A DNA stretch of 64,000 nucleotides from Cloeon dipterum. Its lineage: Eukaryota; Arthropoda; Insecta; Ephemeroptera; Baetidae. Positions 48,259-61,147 of the stretch are shown in pieces (the first letter of the stretch is position 1; each line of letters starts with the position of its first letter). A program made the translations under genes and the position numbers. Under the pieces are notes generated by a model. That model did no database searches. It saw nothing but the letters and a program-made list of their open reading frames with translations, and was not told where the DNA came from. The stretch covers positions 34,989,681 to 35,053,680 of the forward strand of contig NC_088786.1 of NCBI RefSeq assembly GCF_949628265.1, given 5' to 3'.

Positions 48259-48384
48259 CCTACCCGAGCGAGTTTTTTTACCATGAGCAACTTTCCCTGC
48301 CCTGGAAAAGTTGTGGGTCAAAAGTAAAGCTCATATTTTGCGACCTTTTCCCAGAAATCGATTTTTCAGGGTGATAGACCCCTT
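48259..48384 (+). repeat. 125-bp direct repeat, right copy
   Basis: Near-identical to 46809-46940, in the same orientation, about 1.45 kb downstream. Its near-perfect conservation stands out against the diverged repeats around it. Confidence 0.85.
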
Positions 48385-48389
48385 TAATT

Positions 48390-51300
48390 TTTTTAAGTAC
48401 ACAGTCGTCAAATCGCCCGAGAAATTCTGTGCAAGCAAATTTTCAGAATGGCAGTTTGTTGGCAACCAAAGTTTGACGTTTTGAAATCGGCTCGAATCCG
48501 TTCTCTGAAGCACTTTACCTTCAATTAGAAAATGTGCCCGTGTGGGAATCCATCCGAAGGTTGATTCCTACCCTCAGGCTCTTACCCTGACATGGCCTAG
48601 AGGGTCAGATTGCGAAAAAAGCCCGAAATTGTCAAGGGTGGTGTAATTTCACTGGGGTTTGACCCATCACAGCTTAAGTTTATTTGTTTTGAATATTTTT
48701 CACGGCATAAAAAATTGTGTTTTTGGAAAATTGTGCATGCCAAACTTGACTATTTAGACGGTTTTAGACGATTTTAGTTGTGGTTTAAATTGCTTAAAAT
48801 TGCATGATTCGTGCTCATTTAAACTGAAGCTTAGAAAAAAATAGTCAATCGTCTAAAATTCACAGCCCTAATTGATTCTTTTTTGGCAAGAGGTGCTAGG
48901 CAGGGAAACACGGTGAAGTATTTACCTTATACTTATTTTGATTGGGTGCTGGTCTCTGTTACATGTAGGCTAGTCACAATCAGGGCTTTGACAGGGAAGA
49001 GAGAGGGCTGAACTGCTTGGCGTCCCATCTACGAATCTCGCTCTCTCCTCGGCTGCTTGCTACAGCTTTCTCAACGGCATCAAGAAGTCGATATATTACC
49101 AGTTATTGGTTTACAATAATTTTTTACAATAGCTTCTCCGTCAGGGTATAAATCTACTCTGGCAGCTAAATATGTTAGAAATTCTTTTTAAAAAAAGGTT
49201 GATTATTTTCTCCTTAACTTGGGAGGTCCTTTTGAGTTCTTTCTGAAAAAGAGGCCGCCAGTTGCAGGACAGTAAATCACGCTTCTGAAATGACTAACGT
49301 GGCGGAAACACTATCGGCGTCAAATGCAGTATTAAATTTTCAGCCCTTCACACAAAAGAAGCAGACCACCAAATTTTACAACATGCTTTGTTCTGCCGGA
49401 AAGAAAGGGTAAAGAGTGCGGAGCATCCAACTGTATAAATAAAGTCGGGGCCCAAGGCGAGCGGCCATGTATGAACGCATACAAAAAGCAGGATGATATA
49501 TAGGCCTGGCGGCTCCCTCATTATGTATAATACCTACGCGCCTTCCTTGATAATACCGTCTAATTAATTATAACAGTGAATTATGCTGTCTATAAGTCGG
49601 CTATAAATTTTCTATTACAGCGCAGATGCGTTCTCTTTTCATCCCGCTGCTGCTAACACGTCCGCTGAGTTGAATAAACCGAGTGAAATACCGGCGATTA
49701 GTTATGATCCTTGCAACTCGCTCGCTCGCGCGTTATGCTTAATAAATTAACCTGCACTCTTGGCAAATTATTCAGTCGCGACGGCTGAACGTGAATATGA
49801 AGCATAAATTCACACACACACACGCACTTTCCGCTCCTTTTCGGTGCTAACGGTGAAGATGAGTGAAAAATGCTCTGGTTGCGTTTAATAAAGTGTATAT
49901 TCCGGGGCGAGGATGCTGGAATTTTATTTAGAGCGGCAAAGCACAAAAAGAGGAAGAAAAGGGTGCGTGTATTATGGGCCTGCCTGCGTGTGTGTGCTGC
50001 GTATAAAACTACTTTATGGAAGTTGATAAAGGAAAGGCAGAATTACGATGTCATAACTTCATCTTAGCGGGTAAAAGGCGTTTTCACATTATTATTTTCA
50101 CAGCTTGCCCATATAAAGGCGGCGGTATATAAGGGATTTTATCTCGTAAATACTAGGCCGGCACGCGGAAACTGGCTCTGCATCAGCGTCTCGAGTGTGC
50201 AGTTCAGCTTCCTCTGAATGTCGAAAAAGAGGTTTCTGCGTTTCGTCAATTATGAGAAATGCCACGAAGCATGAAAAACGATTATAAAACGCCATTAAAA
50301 TTAAGCAGAGAAAAGTCACTTTTTTAAGAAGGGATTTGAATTAGTAAAAAGCCGGAAACCACCGTATTTTTTAAAGCCGTTTCCCATCTTTCGGCCCATT
50401 ATTAAGAGCTGTAAAATTTGGTCCCCATAAAGTGGCGAGAGACGCGCAATAAGCCTCATCTCTTTTTTTATATTTTATATTGGCCAGAGAGCGTTTCCCC
50501 TCTCCAGGGCTGTGGTGTATATGACTTGATGATGGGCTCTTTTGATGTGAGACCGCCATGTCATATAAATAAGTATGGAAGATTTCTAGCCACAGGCTCT
50601 TTCCTACTTAAGAGACCTCCCTTGTTGTTGATGATGATGATGGTGCTCTGCTAAAAAGATATCAATCAAAATCTGCGCGCGCTGCTCGCTCACTGGCTTC
50701 TTAAAAGCAGAGAGCGGCTTCTCAATTTGCAGCCGGGCCGCCAAAATAATAATAAAAAGCAAGCCGGGCGCAATAAAAGTGACATCATAAATTAATGTTT
50801 TATTATGCATTAAGGGCGAGAGGCGGACGCATTAATTTTGTAATAAATTGACTCTGACACCCGAACCGCTGAAAATTGCGAAGCGGCTCCGCCCCAGTAG
50901 CGGAAACAAGAGGAGCATCTAAAATTTGCTCAGATAAAACTTCTCAAATAATTCCGTGACTCCATTTTTTTCTTGAAATATTCGTTATGGCGGTTTTGTT
51001 GATGCATTGAGCTCTGCCTTAATGACTTATTCAATAAGTCACTAACAAAACACACAAAGAGAATTTTGACCTCAATGGTTGTTTTGACAGAATCAAACAA
51101 TATTTTCCAATGTCTAGAGGAGTTGTTACTCGTAGAAAGACCCTAATAAATCATAGATCCTAAAATAGGGCATAAATCACACAAAAAATTGTCAATTTTT
51201 TTCTAGGGCAATCCTGTCAAGATTTGGGTCATTTCTCATTCAACAAACATGCCGCACACACTCTCTCTTGCATTGTAAAACTTCATAAAACTCGCCAAAC

Positions 51301-52300
51301 AGAGAGAGATCTGTTTAGCTTTCATACGTGCACTCCACCCGCCTCTAGTTCACAGCCCCATCATATAAAGTTAGTTTCATTCCTTCGTGATAATATGGGG
51401 CTACAGCGCTATAGGGTTAATTAAATTTTACAATCGAGACGGGCGCCTCAATTTTTAATCAAGGGGAAAAGGTTGCGTCCTTTTGGCAGCCTGAAATTGG
51501 GGTGTATTTATGAGTCTCCTACGGGGTATTGTATTTGGAAAATTATTACTGTTGAATTTTTGAATGAATAGTCTCTTTGAGAAACTTTCTGAGAAAATCT
51601 GTCAGAAAAGCCGCACTCTCTTTCTTTGGTTAGTTTCTAGAAAAGAAAGCATTTAATTTATGGTGCTCAGAGACTTTTGTGTTGTTAAGAAATATTTTTT
51701 AAATAAAGGAAGGAAGAATAACAGTCAGCGTCAAACCATGGCTGACTGATTCGCTTTTTGTAACAGATATTAGTTCTGGAATCTTGAATGAGCTGTTTAA
51801 TATTTTCATAAAATTTGTCCACTTCTAAATAGCTACAATATTGTCTTTTAAATTACTCTTATATGCTGACACACGGGGAAGCGATAAGTGAACAGGTAAT
51901 GGAGGGCTCAGCCATTCAGCTGGGCATATTCAAGTTGGCGCTTGCGTCGGGTTCTACCTTTCTGGCAAATCTCACCGTTGATAAAGTGCTGGCAGCAAGC
52001 GGCCCGGACCTCGTGGACCTCTTCGACCCTCTGGTTACCAGCAAAATCTTGGGTTTGAACACATGCTTTATAATCTTTTCAGGCCCCTCCAGCAAAGTGT
52101 GAGCGGTTTGATTTCAGCTCCACCAGTAGAAGCCTTTTTTCCACAAATTCAATTATGGTTGTGACCCATCCACCGTGGTTCAACTTCTTCAAATCAAAAA
52201 ATTCAAGAGCACAGTCGAATCACCATTCAATGAATTTTCTCTTTTTTTAGCTTTGTGCAACTGCATTATGATAGAAATAAAAATGATTGGTATCTACTCA
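48390..52300. other. Non-coding stretch
   Basis: Contains several TTTAGACGGTTTTAGACG-like words near 47.85-48.80 kb, then unique-looking sequence. A GC-richer patch at 51880-52100 is open on both strands and may be an exon (see findings), but its strand is unresolved. No RNA gene was seen. Confidence 0.4.
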
Positions 52301-52305
52301 CTCTG

Positions 52306-52588
52306 TCACTCCTCACTCCTGCGCACTTTTATCAACATGCAGTTGTCAACAGGAATATTTTTACTGCGTGCGAATTCTCGATGCCGGCCAATTTCAATTC
52401 GCAAACCGTTATTTGCAGATTCCAAACTTTCATTCTCTAGCTGCAACTTCTTCACCTCCTGTTTTTTCTTTTCTCTCGATCTTTTCACTGCTTCGTTGTT
52501 CTTCGTGCGAGAAGTTTGGATCACTTGCAGGGCGGACCTGAATGCAGACGACATCAGAGAACTTGTCATCAAAAATGTTAGGTTTTTT
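52306..52588 (-). CDS. bZIP domain exon, C/EBP-like
   Basis: Minus-strand exon with a TTGTTTTACAG acceptor (AG at 52589-52590) and a stop at 52306-52308. From the internal ATG at 52569 it encodes 87 aa. Residues 21-36 are a basic region, RTKNNEAVKRSREKKK, carrying the N-x-A-V-x-x-S-R signature of the C/EBP branch. A leucine zipper follows in register with L42, L49, L56 and H63. The protein should dimerise and bind DNA in the nucleus. The acceptor implies an upstream exon that I cannot find in the next 2 kb, where a dispersed repeat lies at 52665-52885. So it is either the last exon of a larger gene or a short bZIP starting at 52569. A donor-like GTGAGG just before the stop leaves open an alternative 3' end. 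Confidence 0.7.
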
Positions 52589-52664
52589 CTGTAAAACAAT
52601 ACATATAACACATTATATATTTTTTTATTTTTTTTTTGCTCTTTTTATCCCTGTCCGAGGACCG

Positions 52665-52885
52665 GAGGACCGGGAAGGGCGCGCACTGCACTAGCACGAA
52701 TGCTGAAACCCGGGTCCCAATAACACCGCGAGCGGATAACATGGGCGCACCAGGCCGCACAGGGACCCAGCCCACCGAAGGGCCACTTGCCTCCGCACCG
52801 AGGACTGCATTGAAACACTAGACATTCGTCCCGTGAAGCCAAATCACGCACGCTGGAAAGGTGCAAAGCAGCCCGTTGAGCAATT
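52665..52885. repeat. Diverged dispersed repeat, copy 2
   Basis: GC-rich relative of 12325-12570, sharing CCCAATAACACCG, CCTCCGCACCGAGGACT, TTGAAAC and GAAAGGTGC in the same order. Because of this match I do not read the open frames here as exons of the neighbouring bZIP gene. Confidence 0.5.
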
Positions 52886-52919
52886 TGAGCATTTCGAGTC
52901 ACTAAACTAACCACTTTTT

Positions 52920-54843
52920 GCCATCTCTCACATTTTGGGTAGCCAGTATTAGATCTCCGAACTGCTCAAATACCTCTCATTGCTTTGACACTCCTGAGAG
53001 TGCCTTAACAATGCGAGCCAACGGCTAAATATATATATACAGTATATATTATTTATAAATTAAACACAAAATCTTATAGAATGAAAGTTTAAAGGATGAA
53101 GTTTATAACGCAATGAGGATGAAGCTCATTTTATTCATATGTGAAAGTTTAATTATCCTTGCAAGAGTGCATGAAAGATCAGACTTTTAAAATCACTTTG
53201 TCGTCGCCGCAGTTTGCCAATATTGGATATTGCCTCCGGGAACCACATGCAGGATTAAAACACACGCTTCAAAGCTTCCGATCAGACTTTTCCGGGGCTA
53301 GAGATCAAAGCGCGTGAATTCGAAATTGAAAAATCACACCCACAGCACCAGAAACTTTAATTCCGTCTGCAATTTGAGCGCTGCTGGGGCCAAACAAAGA
53401 GATTTTTTGACAAGCGGCAACAAACGCCCCACTGGCTTCACCGCACTTTATTACAGGCTCTATTATTTTATCTTTGTTGACGCAATGTTGACGGGCCGCG
53501 AGCAAATAATGCAAGCTGTGTGTTTGAAAAACATCAGTCCTGTTGCGTGATGGCAGCCAGAGATTTTCGAAAGCACAGCGGCGCACGCACCCCCCTCATT
53601 CCACTTTAATGCCTAAATTGCCCTCATGCTCTTGTGTTGTGTACACTCGAGCTGTCAATTCGCGTTCCCACAATGCTCCTGAAGTGCGATGTCGAAGTGC
53701 AGCTGTTTATTGTCAATTAGCACGCACACGCATTGCTCGCTGGAAACAGAAGGTTTTCGCCTGCCAGTCTTGCCTGTCACTCAACGCGCCGCCACGCTGA
53801 ATCGTCGGGAAGAATTCGTGAAATTAGTTTCAAGTGCTTTCTGAGAACAGCAGACAGCTCAATTTTCAGGGGGAAAATTGTTGCTTAAAACAACATTTTG
53901 TGTCCCTTTACTTTAATAAGCCAAACTTTTCCCGTATCTTGTAAGAAGGATTTTTTCATGATTGATGTAGTTTGTGAGAAATTAAGTTAAATCATCACAC
54001 AACTTATTTGTGAGAGTTATATCATGAAATTTAAAACTCAAATTCTGACTTCTAAACCACCTCAATTTATCTAATTGTATTAGGTGTCATAATATAAACA
54101 TCAACATTTTTTCCAGAAGGGTTTGCATTTAACGATAACAATTATTGTTTTTGTACCTGTCTATAGAAGCAAAAGTACTTACACGATATTAACTTTAAAG
54201 AACAATTTATTTTTTGATTTTATTATTTCAATCCAATTAATAAAAATACAATTTATTTTATTATACATCAATTACTGGCTTGCACAACATTATATTGAGC
54301 ATAATTACCCCACCATCATCTGTTGGGAATGCCCCTAAAATGCCAAAAATATTCTCCGTCAGAGCACTCAACAAATTAAAAAAATTCGCCAACTCGCCAC
54401 TAATTGGTTTTCGCACCTTTCCAGTGGCTTTTTAGGGGCAATTGTCTGACATTTAAAAAAAACCCTAACTGTGTAGGGAAGCAAAAAAATGGTCACCGCA
54501 TGTGCCCATGTTCCCCTGTGGCTACTCGAGCTCCATGTTATCCGCACAGTGGAGTTTCGGTGTTATTGTGCTGTGGAGCAAGGGCAGGGGCGCGTGAAGA
54601 ATGAGGACACTCCTGAGTAAGGGCGGGGGGCTAATCTATGAGAAGTTTGAACTGAGATGCTATTACTGGAGGGGTGAAATGGCTTAATCTTTTCATAGGG
54701 TGAGATGCAATGACGAGGAGGAGCCACCTGCGCGAGGAGACAATGCTATAAAAACCCGAACGAAGGATGGAACAAGGAGAAGTGTTGTCCGCATGCATGC
54801 GCACCAAGAACGTGTTCCAGTGCCTAGTTGGAATGTTTCCGGG
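52920..54843. other. Non-coding stretch
   Basis: AT-rich DNA with unique-looking CG patches near 53.2-53.8 kb. The short frames (for example 53314-53586, both strands) have no domain. Nothing recognised. Confidence 0.45.
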
Positions 54844-56521
54844 TTTTGCGGGCGTTCAAATGTCAAAATCTGGGAATTTTTGAGTAACTTCATAACTTTG
54901 CTCAGGGTAGTCCTAGAACAAAAATTTAAAAAAACCCGTGAACTCGTCTCAACAAGGCAAACAACTTTTGCATTGACCTCAAAGTGGTAGGTCAAAGGTC
55001 AAGGTCTTAATTTTGGATTTTAAACTCAAATTTGAAAATTAACATATTGAAATTTTTTATTTTTTTCATAGCCGCATTTTGTAGAGCAAAAATAATTGAG
55101 CTAAAAACATTAAAATTTGGAATGGCGTTTTTCCTCATTTTTCTAATAACAAATGAAAACTTCGAAAACCCTTGTTTTTCGAGGTTGGTAAAAAACGATG
55201 ATTGATGATTGACTAAATCTCGACTTCTAGTCATCCGAATTTCAAAAACCGCATACCGTTAGACTCCTCTCGACGTCCCTAAGTGCACTAAAGGGGTATG
55301 AGACCCACCAACCCCCAACCCCCTTTCAACCCCCTCAAAAACGTGAAATTTATAATTTTTCGTCTGTTTCAACTCCTTTGCACGACGTTGACGCGTAATT
55401 GTCTTCTTCAAACCAATTTAGATACTTAGTTCAATTCAAATCGAGTAAAACGGTGCTTAATTTTTGTTAATAGGACCCCCACAATCCGAGATTCGGTTGC
55501 ACAAAGACGGATGCAAAAACATCCTTGATGAGCACCAAATCTCGAATTCTGCACTACAAATCTCGTCGCAATTATAAAATAAACCGCACACCACTCAAAT
55601 TGCCCTGACGTCCCTTTCGGGATTTAAGGGTGCAATCCCATTCAACCCCTAATACACACCCCACCCCAAGCGCGGTTTATTTTTGTATTCATTTTTGTGC
55701 GGAAAAGTGTAATATTTAACCACTTCTGAGACACTGACAACAGAAATGGAGACCCCAAATATCCATATTTGATATTTGGCTTTTAGCTTCCCAGAAACAT
55801 CAACCCATTTATGCAGAATTCGAGATTTGGTGCTCATCAAGCATTTTATGGCATCCATCTCGATAAAAAAAACATTGTCCACCCGAATCTCAGGTTGTGG
55901 TGCTCCTATTAACAAAAATTAAGTACCGTTTGACTCGATTTGAAGTGAACTAAGTAACTAAATTGGTTTTAAGAAGACAATTACTCGTCAACGTCGGTGC
56001 TAAGGTGTTGAAACGGACGAAAAAATGCTAAATTTCCCGTTTTTGAGGGGGTTAAAAGGGGGTTGGGAGTTGGTGGGTTTTATACCCCTTAAGTGCACTT
56101 AGGGACGTCGAGAGGAGTCTAACGGTATGCGGATTTTGAAATTCGGATGACTAGAAGTCGAGATTTGATCAATTATCGTTTTTTACCAACTTCGAAAAAC
56201 AAGGGTTTTCATTTTTTATTAAAAAAATGAGGAAAAACGCTATTCCAAATTTTAACATTTTTAGCTTAATTATTTTTTCTCTACAAAATGGCTATGAAAA
56301 AAAATAAAAAATTTCAAAATGTTCATTTTCAAATTTGAGTTTAAGTTTAAAATCCAAAATTTAATTTTTATGACCTTGACTTTTGACCTACCACTTTGAG
56401 GTCAATGCAAAAGTTGTTTGCCTTGTTGAGACGAGTTTACGGGTTTTTTTTTTGTTCTATAGGACTACCCTGAGTAAAGTACTCAAAATTCCCAGATTTT
56501 GACACTTGAACGCCCGCAAAA
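54844..56521. mobile_element. Foldback element: 1.68-kb imperfect palindrome
   Basis: Two arms of about 710 bp (54844-55553 and 55812-56521) are inverted copies separated by a loop of about 260 bp. The outer ends are TTTTGCGGGCGTTCAA and its complement. The inner ends are GATGAGCACCAAATCTCG and its complement. The arms differ by scattered substitutions and small indels, perhaps 10-15%. No transposase frame is present. The flanks just outside carry similar words, TTGGAATGTTTCCGGG on the left and TTGGAAAGGCCGGG on the right, which may be an imperfect target duplication. A non-autonomous foldback element is the simplest reading. Confidence 0.8.
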
Positions 56522-59500
56522 ATTGGAAAGGCCGGGTTTTCTCAACTGTTTTGTCGGTAAATTAGGGCAAAGTCAATGCGAAAAAATTACCATCAAAATC
56601 CATCAACCCCTGGACAGAAATTTGTTGCTTTGAGAGATTGTGGCTCAGTAATATTATTGATCAGTTTAAAGCCGTCTAAAACATGCTATTTTGCTTAAAA
56701 AATACGGACCTCTATAGGGTTTCAAGTCTCCAAGAAACTATTTTATAGGTTCAAATTTCATAGCCGTGTTTATAGCTCAAATGGATAAAAACCTTTCGGT
56801 CCAATATCTTCCGGAACATTAGTTATCTCATATTTCAAAACTGGCAGAAAATTTCCGTTTTATGCAAAATTACATCCTTATTGATTAAATTAGTTTTGGG
56901 TAAAAATTAAATATATCCTTTTGAAAAATCAAATCTTTTTGGAGTGTTCAAAAGTTTCATTTTTGCATCAGCGACAAATATGCTGCAGCCGGCGCATATT
57001 TCGTCAGAGACAGAGCAATACTCTATATGGTCCGGGGTTGCTTTCAGGCAGATTTATCATGGTGCCCATAAACCGGACTTGAATATTATGTGCGTCTGCA
57101 GTTCTCAGTCTGCACGCTTAACATTATTTTTGGCCGCGGTTAGAACTACTGTCGTGGCATGATATAATATTCATATAGCGAGAGGAGCGCGCACATTCCC
57201 CGAGTGTGCAGCCTGCATGGGAATGAACGAGCGGCATCCTAAATAAGCTGTGAATTCTTAATTCACAGGACGTTTACAGTGTTTTATGGCTATGAAGGCT
57301 GACGCTGGCTGCATAAACAAAATAAAATTATGCCGCAGCGCGTCATATAAGTCGCCTTTCTCAGTATGGCGCGCGGCGAACATCAAACGACGGCAAATAT
57401 TTTTCTGTTAGTGTTGACACAAGCACTCATAGGCTGTAAATTTCAAGTGAGAAGTGCCAGAGAAAACGTTTTCTGAATGAAGACGTGTTGTTGTGAATAA
57501 ATATTTCTGCTGGCTGGCTGGCTGATAACATGCACATTGCCTGCTCGCAGCACCAAAGCGAAATGCTCCCTTTGAGTCGGCCTGCTGCTGCCTTAAACAC
57601 ACTCACTCGCTTGCATGTTTCAATTGTAAATATCTCTAGTACATTCGCAAGCGCAAATAAGGCACACCCACGTTTTAGTGACTGCGGAAAGGAATTAAGG
57701 TGTGTGCTCAGAGCGGTGTAAAAAATTATTAAAGACATATATGCAGGACATTTGACGCAACGAGTTCAGATTTCGTTTTTTGATATAATTTCTTGAGCAA
57801 TGCAACAGCTAGCAGAATAATTTAATTCAAAATCTGATGATAATCTCTTTATGAGATCTACAAGCCGCACAGACCACAGCTGTTTCTACAAATAACCTCT
57901 CTAACTACACACGCTCTCTCAGCTCCAATTGATTAAAATTCCCAGCATCAGTTTTGTGATTGATGATGCAAGATACAGCAGTGCAATCTACTCGAAAAGG
58001 AAAAAAATATATTCTCCGTCCGATATTATTCCTTTTGATGTGAGCCGATGAATGGCCGGCTGTGAGCGAGCAGATCGCGATTGCTCCGCAGAGAGAGAGT
58101 AGTTAAGCCATTTTTGTATTGTAGAAAAGACGCTCGGCGCACATACAAATGATGCCAGACGCGGATTCAAAGGAAACCAGCGACACTTTGAGTCTATGTG
58201 CGGAGCTGCAAAAAAAGACCCCGTTTTTTTTTGCCCGATTGGTACATAGTGCCACTTGACAGGAATGCTGTACTCGTTCTGCTGTGCGGTCTTAAATCAA
58301 TCATCAACCACTTTTCAAACACGCTGACAGCCACTGGACAGCTGAACAATGAAATTAGTAGAGAATAAATCACTAATTACCGTTGACTGCTTTTTTGCTT
58401 GATTGATTTTGGTTTGGATTCTTCGTTATATATCCGCCAGCATGCCCACGGCTTTTCCTCTGCTCTTGCCCAAAGCTCAAAATTTTAAATCATGTCCATT
58501 GGTGATCATGTTTATTTCTTTTAATAAATTTATCATGTCGAACTTAATGAAAACTTCAATTAATTACATATATTTGTATCGTGGAAAATTAAAGAGATGA
58601 CATTATTTAATATTTTATTTAGCTCACAATTTGTACCAATAAACAAATTTCCAAACTTGAAATTGAATAAGAAAAATAAATTTTAAATATAATTAATAAG
58701 AATTACATAAAAAACAATTTTAATAAAATAAATTAAATCTTATTGAATAATAATTATTAAAATTTTATAATTTATAGGTTTTTGCGCAAACTATTATTTT
58801 AAAAAAGTGCATTTAATAATAATTAAGAGAAGAAATACAGATATAATTTTGTATTGTAAAGTGGCAGATTATTGGGCCCCACAGAGAATAACTTTTAAGT
58901 GTATATTTAAATTTAACGATTAACCTTTGTGTTTTTTTTCTTTGTTAATTATTAAAATTTTATATTTAAATTATCTGCGTCAACTATTAACCCGTTGAAA
59001 ATCAAATTCGATGGTACATCGCACGAGTCACGCATGCAGTTGAGGAACGTTGTGCGTTCGCGGGCACCGCGGGATAGTCGAGTTCTGTGGCCGCCGCTCG
59101 ACGCACGGGCTTAATTGAAATTCTCTTGACGCTGGCCGGGCTGACAATGCGCACATAAAATGCGAGTGTGTGACAATGGCTGCCTTTGCGGAAGTGCTCA
59201 ATAGCACAGCAAGTTGGCATGATGGATCACTTCATTGTTCTAAAAGCAATCTTCAGAGAAAGCCGCGCGCGGCTGGACGGCCTGTCAAAATGACTGAGAC
59301 GTACATGACGAGCTGGCTGGCTGCTTTTTGTCCATTGTGCCAGGCGGGCAGGCCACTTAAAGCGCGACTCGAAATTTATTCGCCTTTATTGATGGCTCGC
59401 CGCGGCCGGCTATTAAGGTAGGCAGCTCACGTGATTAATAAAACACTCGGTGCATACGAAAGCCGGCCGCGCGTAATGAATGCTGAATATTCTGTCACGG

Positions 59501-60221
59501 CTTGGGCGGAACCTCTTTTCTCTCTGTGCCTGCAAACCGTCACTCACGCTCTGCGTTGACAGCCTGACCTTTAAATTAATTTGCGCTTGATAGCCTGCTC
59601 GACGCGTGTAATTTACATCGCCGGCCAAGAACCGAGAATGCAATCGCGTTGCGCTCTTGAAACAATAAAACGCACCGGTCGTCGGACATAGTGCTGTGCA
59701 ACGCTATCATCAATTATTACCAATGCCCGACTCTCTCAGAGGAAATGTCTGCCATGCAAAACAGCTTGGCGAAGTGTGAAATATTGTTTTCGTTTGCGAC
59801 GCAGGTCGAAGGGTACATAATTTGCGACGTGAAGGAATTCAATACGCATTGCATGCACAACACGGCAAAGGAAAATAATGTCAAAGTACACTTCTGTATC
59901 GCATTATTTAATCAGTTCTGTGTGATGCAACTATTAATGGTATACGCTCACAGGAAAACATTGAGATATATATTTATTATAACTTAAGTTTGTAATTTAC
60001 AGGGTGGGTTTTCAGAACACAATAATAAATTTTAGTAACAATTATTTCTTGTTTATTATCACTTATAAAATACAATTAATATCACTTTTGTAAAGGGTAA
60101 TAAAAAAGTGAGAAAGGGCACCACTCCTGACATTATGTTCAGACGTTACTCGTTAGGATGGCTGCCGTAGAGAGAGAAGCTGCCGTTTTAGAGAGATTTT
60201 GGGGGTACCTGACCGTGCGCC

Positions 60222-60345
60222 CCCGCAATTCCGCAAAAAACCGCACCTCCGCGCGCCGTCGCGCAAAATCGTCGAAAGGCAAATCGAGCGCCTCCGCAAT
60301 GCCGCGAAAAACCGAACCTCCGCGCGCCACCGCACCAAAAAGTTT
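60222..60345. repeat. Two imperfect GC-rich minirepeats
   Basis: CCTCCGCGCGCC preceded by a CCGCAAAAAACCGCA-type word occurs twice about 72 bp apart, giving a short imperfect tandem duplication. The Arg/Ala-rich frames here are its by-product. Confidence 0.6.
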
Positions 60346-61112
60346 GATTTATTACACAAAGAAAAATTATGAATTTTTGAACTGAGACGATGCGTCTAAT
60401 ATATATTTTACGTGAAACACCTTTTAAAAACTGCTTTTCATTCAAAAGGTCTCGAAAATTTATGTGCGTCTCTAAAACACCTTAGCTGTCAAAACATCTA
60501 AACATGAATGACCATGCGTAAGGTGTCAAACATAACAAAAACACCTTTGTCAAAGTGTCCTTTTCATCCCCTCTTTTAACAAGGTACGCACAAAACATTA
60601 CGCATTTCTCTTCTCGCTCATGCGGACATGTAAAAAGGGGCCGCGCGAGCTCTTCTTACACAAGAAAGACAAGACACATTTCACGCTTTCCTATAGCGGT
60701 TTATCTTGAGAGATGTAGAATAAAGGCCGCGTGTAAATTTTCCAGAGATGCAGGCAGGACCCCTTTTTGCAGGCTAATTGATGTTAGCTGTCTGGCGAGA
60801 GAGCGAAGGCATCAACTTGTGCTCGCGGCAGCAGCACATCAAAGAGGATTTTTATTTACAAGCGCACACGATGCATGGCAGTGCTGATGACTAAAAGCTT
60901 GTCTGTAATATATTTATATGGCAGGGTGTTGAATGAGATGTGTTTTTCTTTCCGCTTGATCTTTTCAACTTCTGTGCCGCCGTCGCCGCTGCCGCCGCCC
61001 GTTCAGCGATGCTGTTATAATAAGAAAATAACACGGCGGCGCGGAAATAAAGAGGCGCCTTATGTCAAAGACAAAAGAGCAGCCGCCAGCCTCGTCCTTC
61101 TTCTCTTTTATA

Positions 61113-61147
61113 GATGGATGCTTGGATGGACGGACGGACGGATGGAT
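61113..61147. repeat. (GGAT/GGAC)n microsatellite
   Basis: About eight imperfect four-base units of GGAT and GGAC, read directly. Confidence 0.85.
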
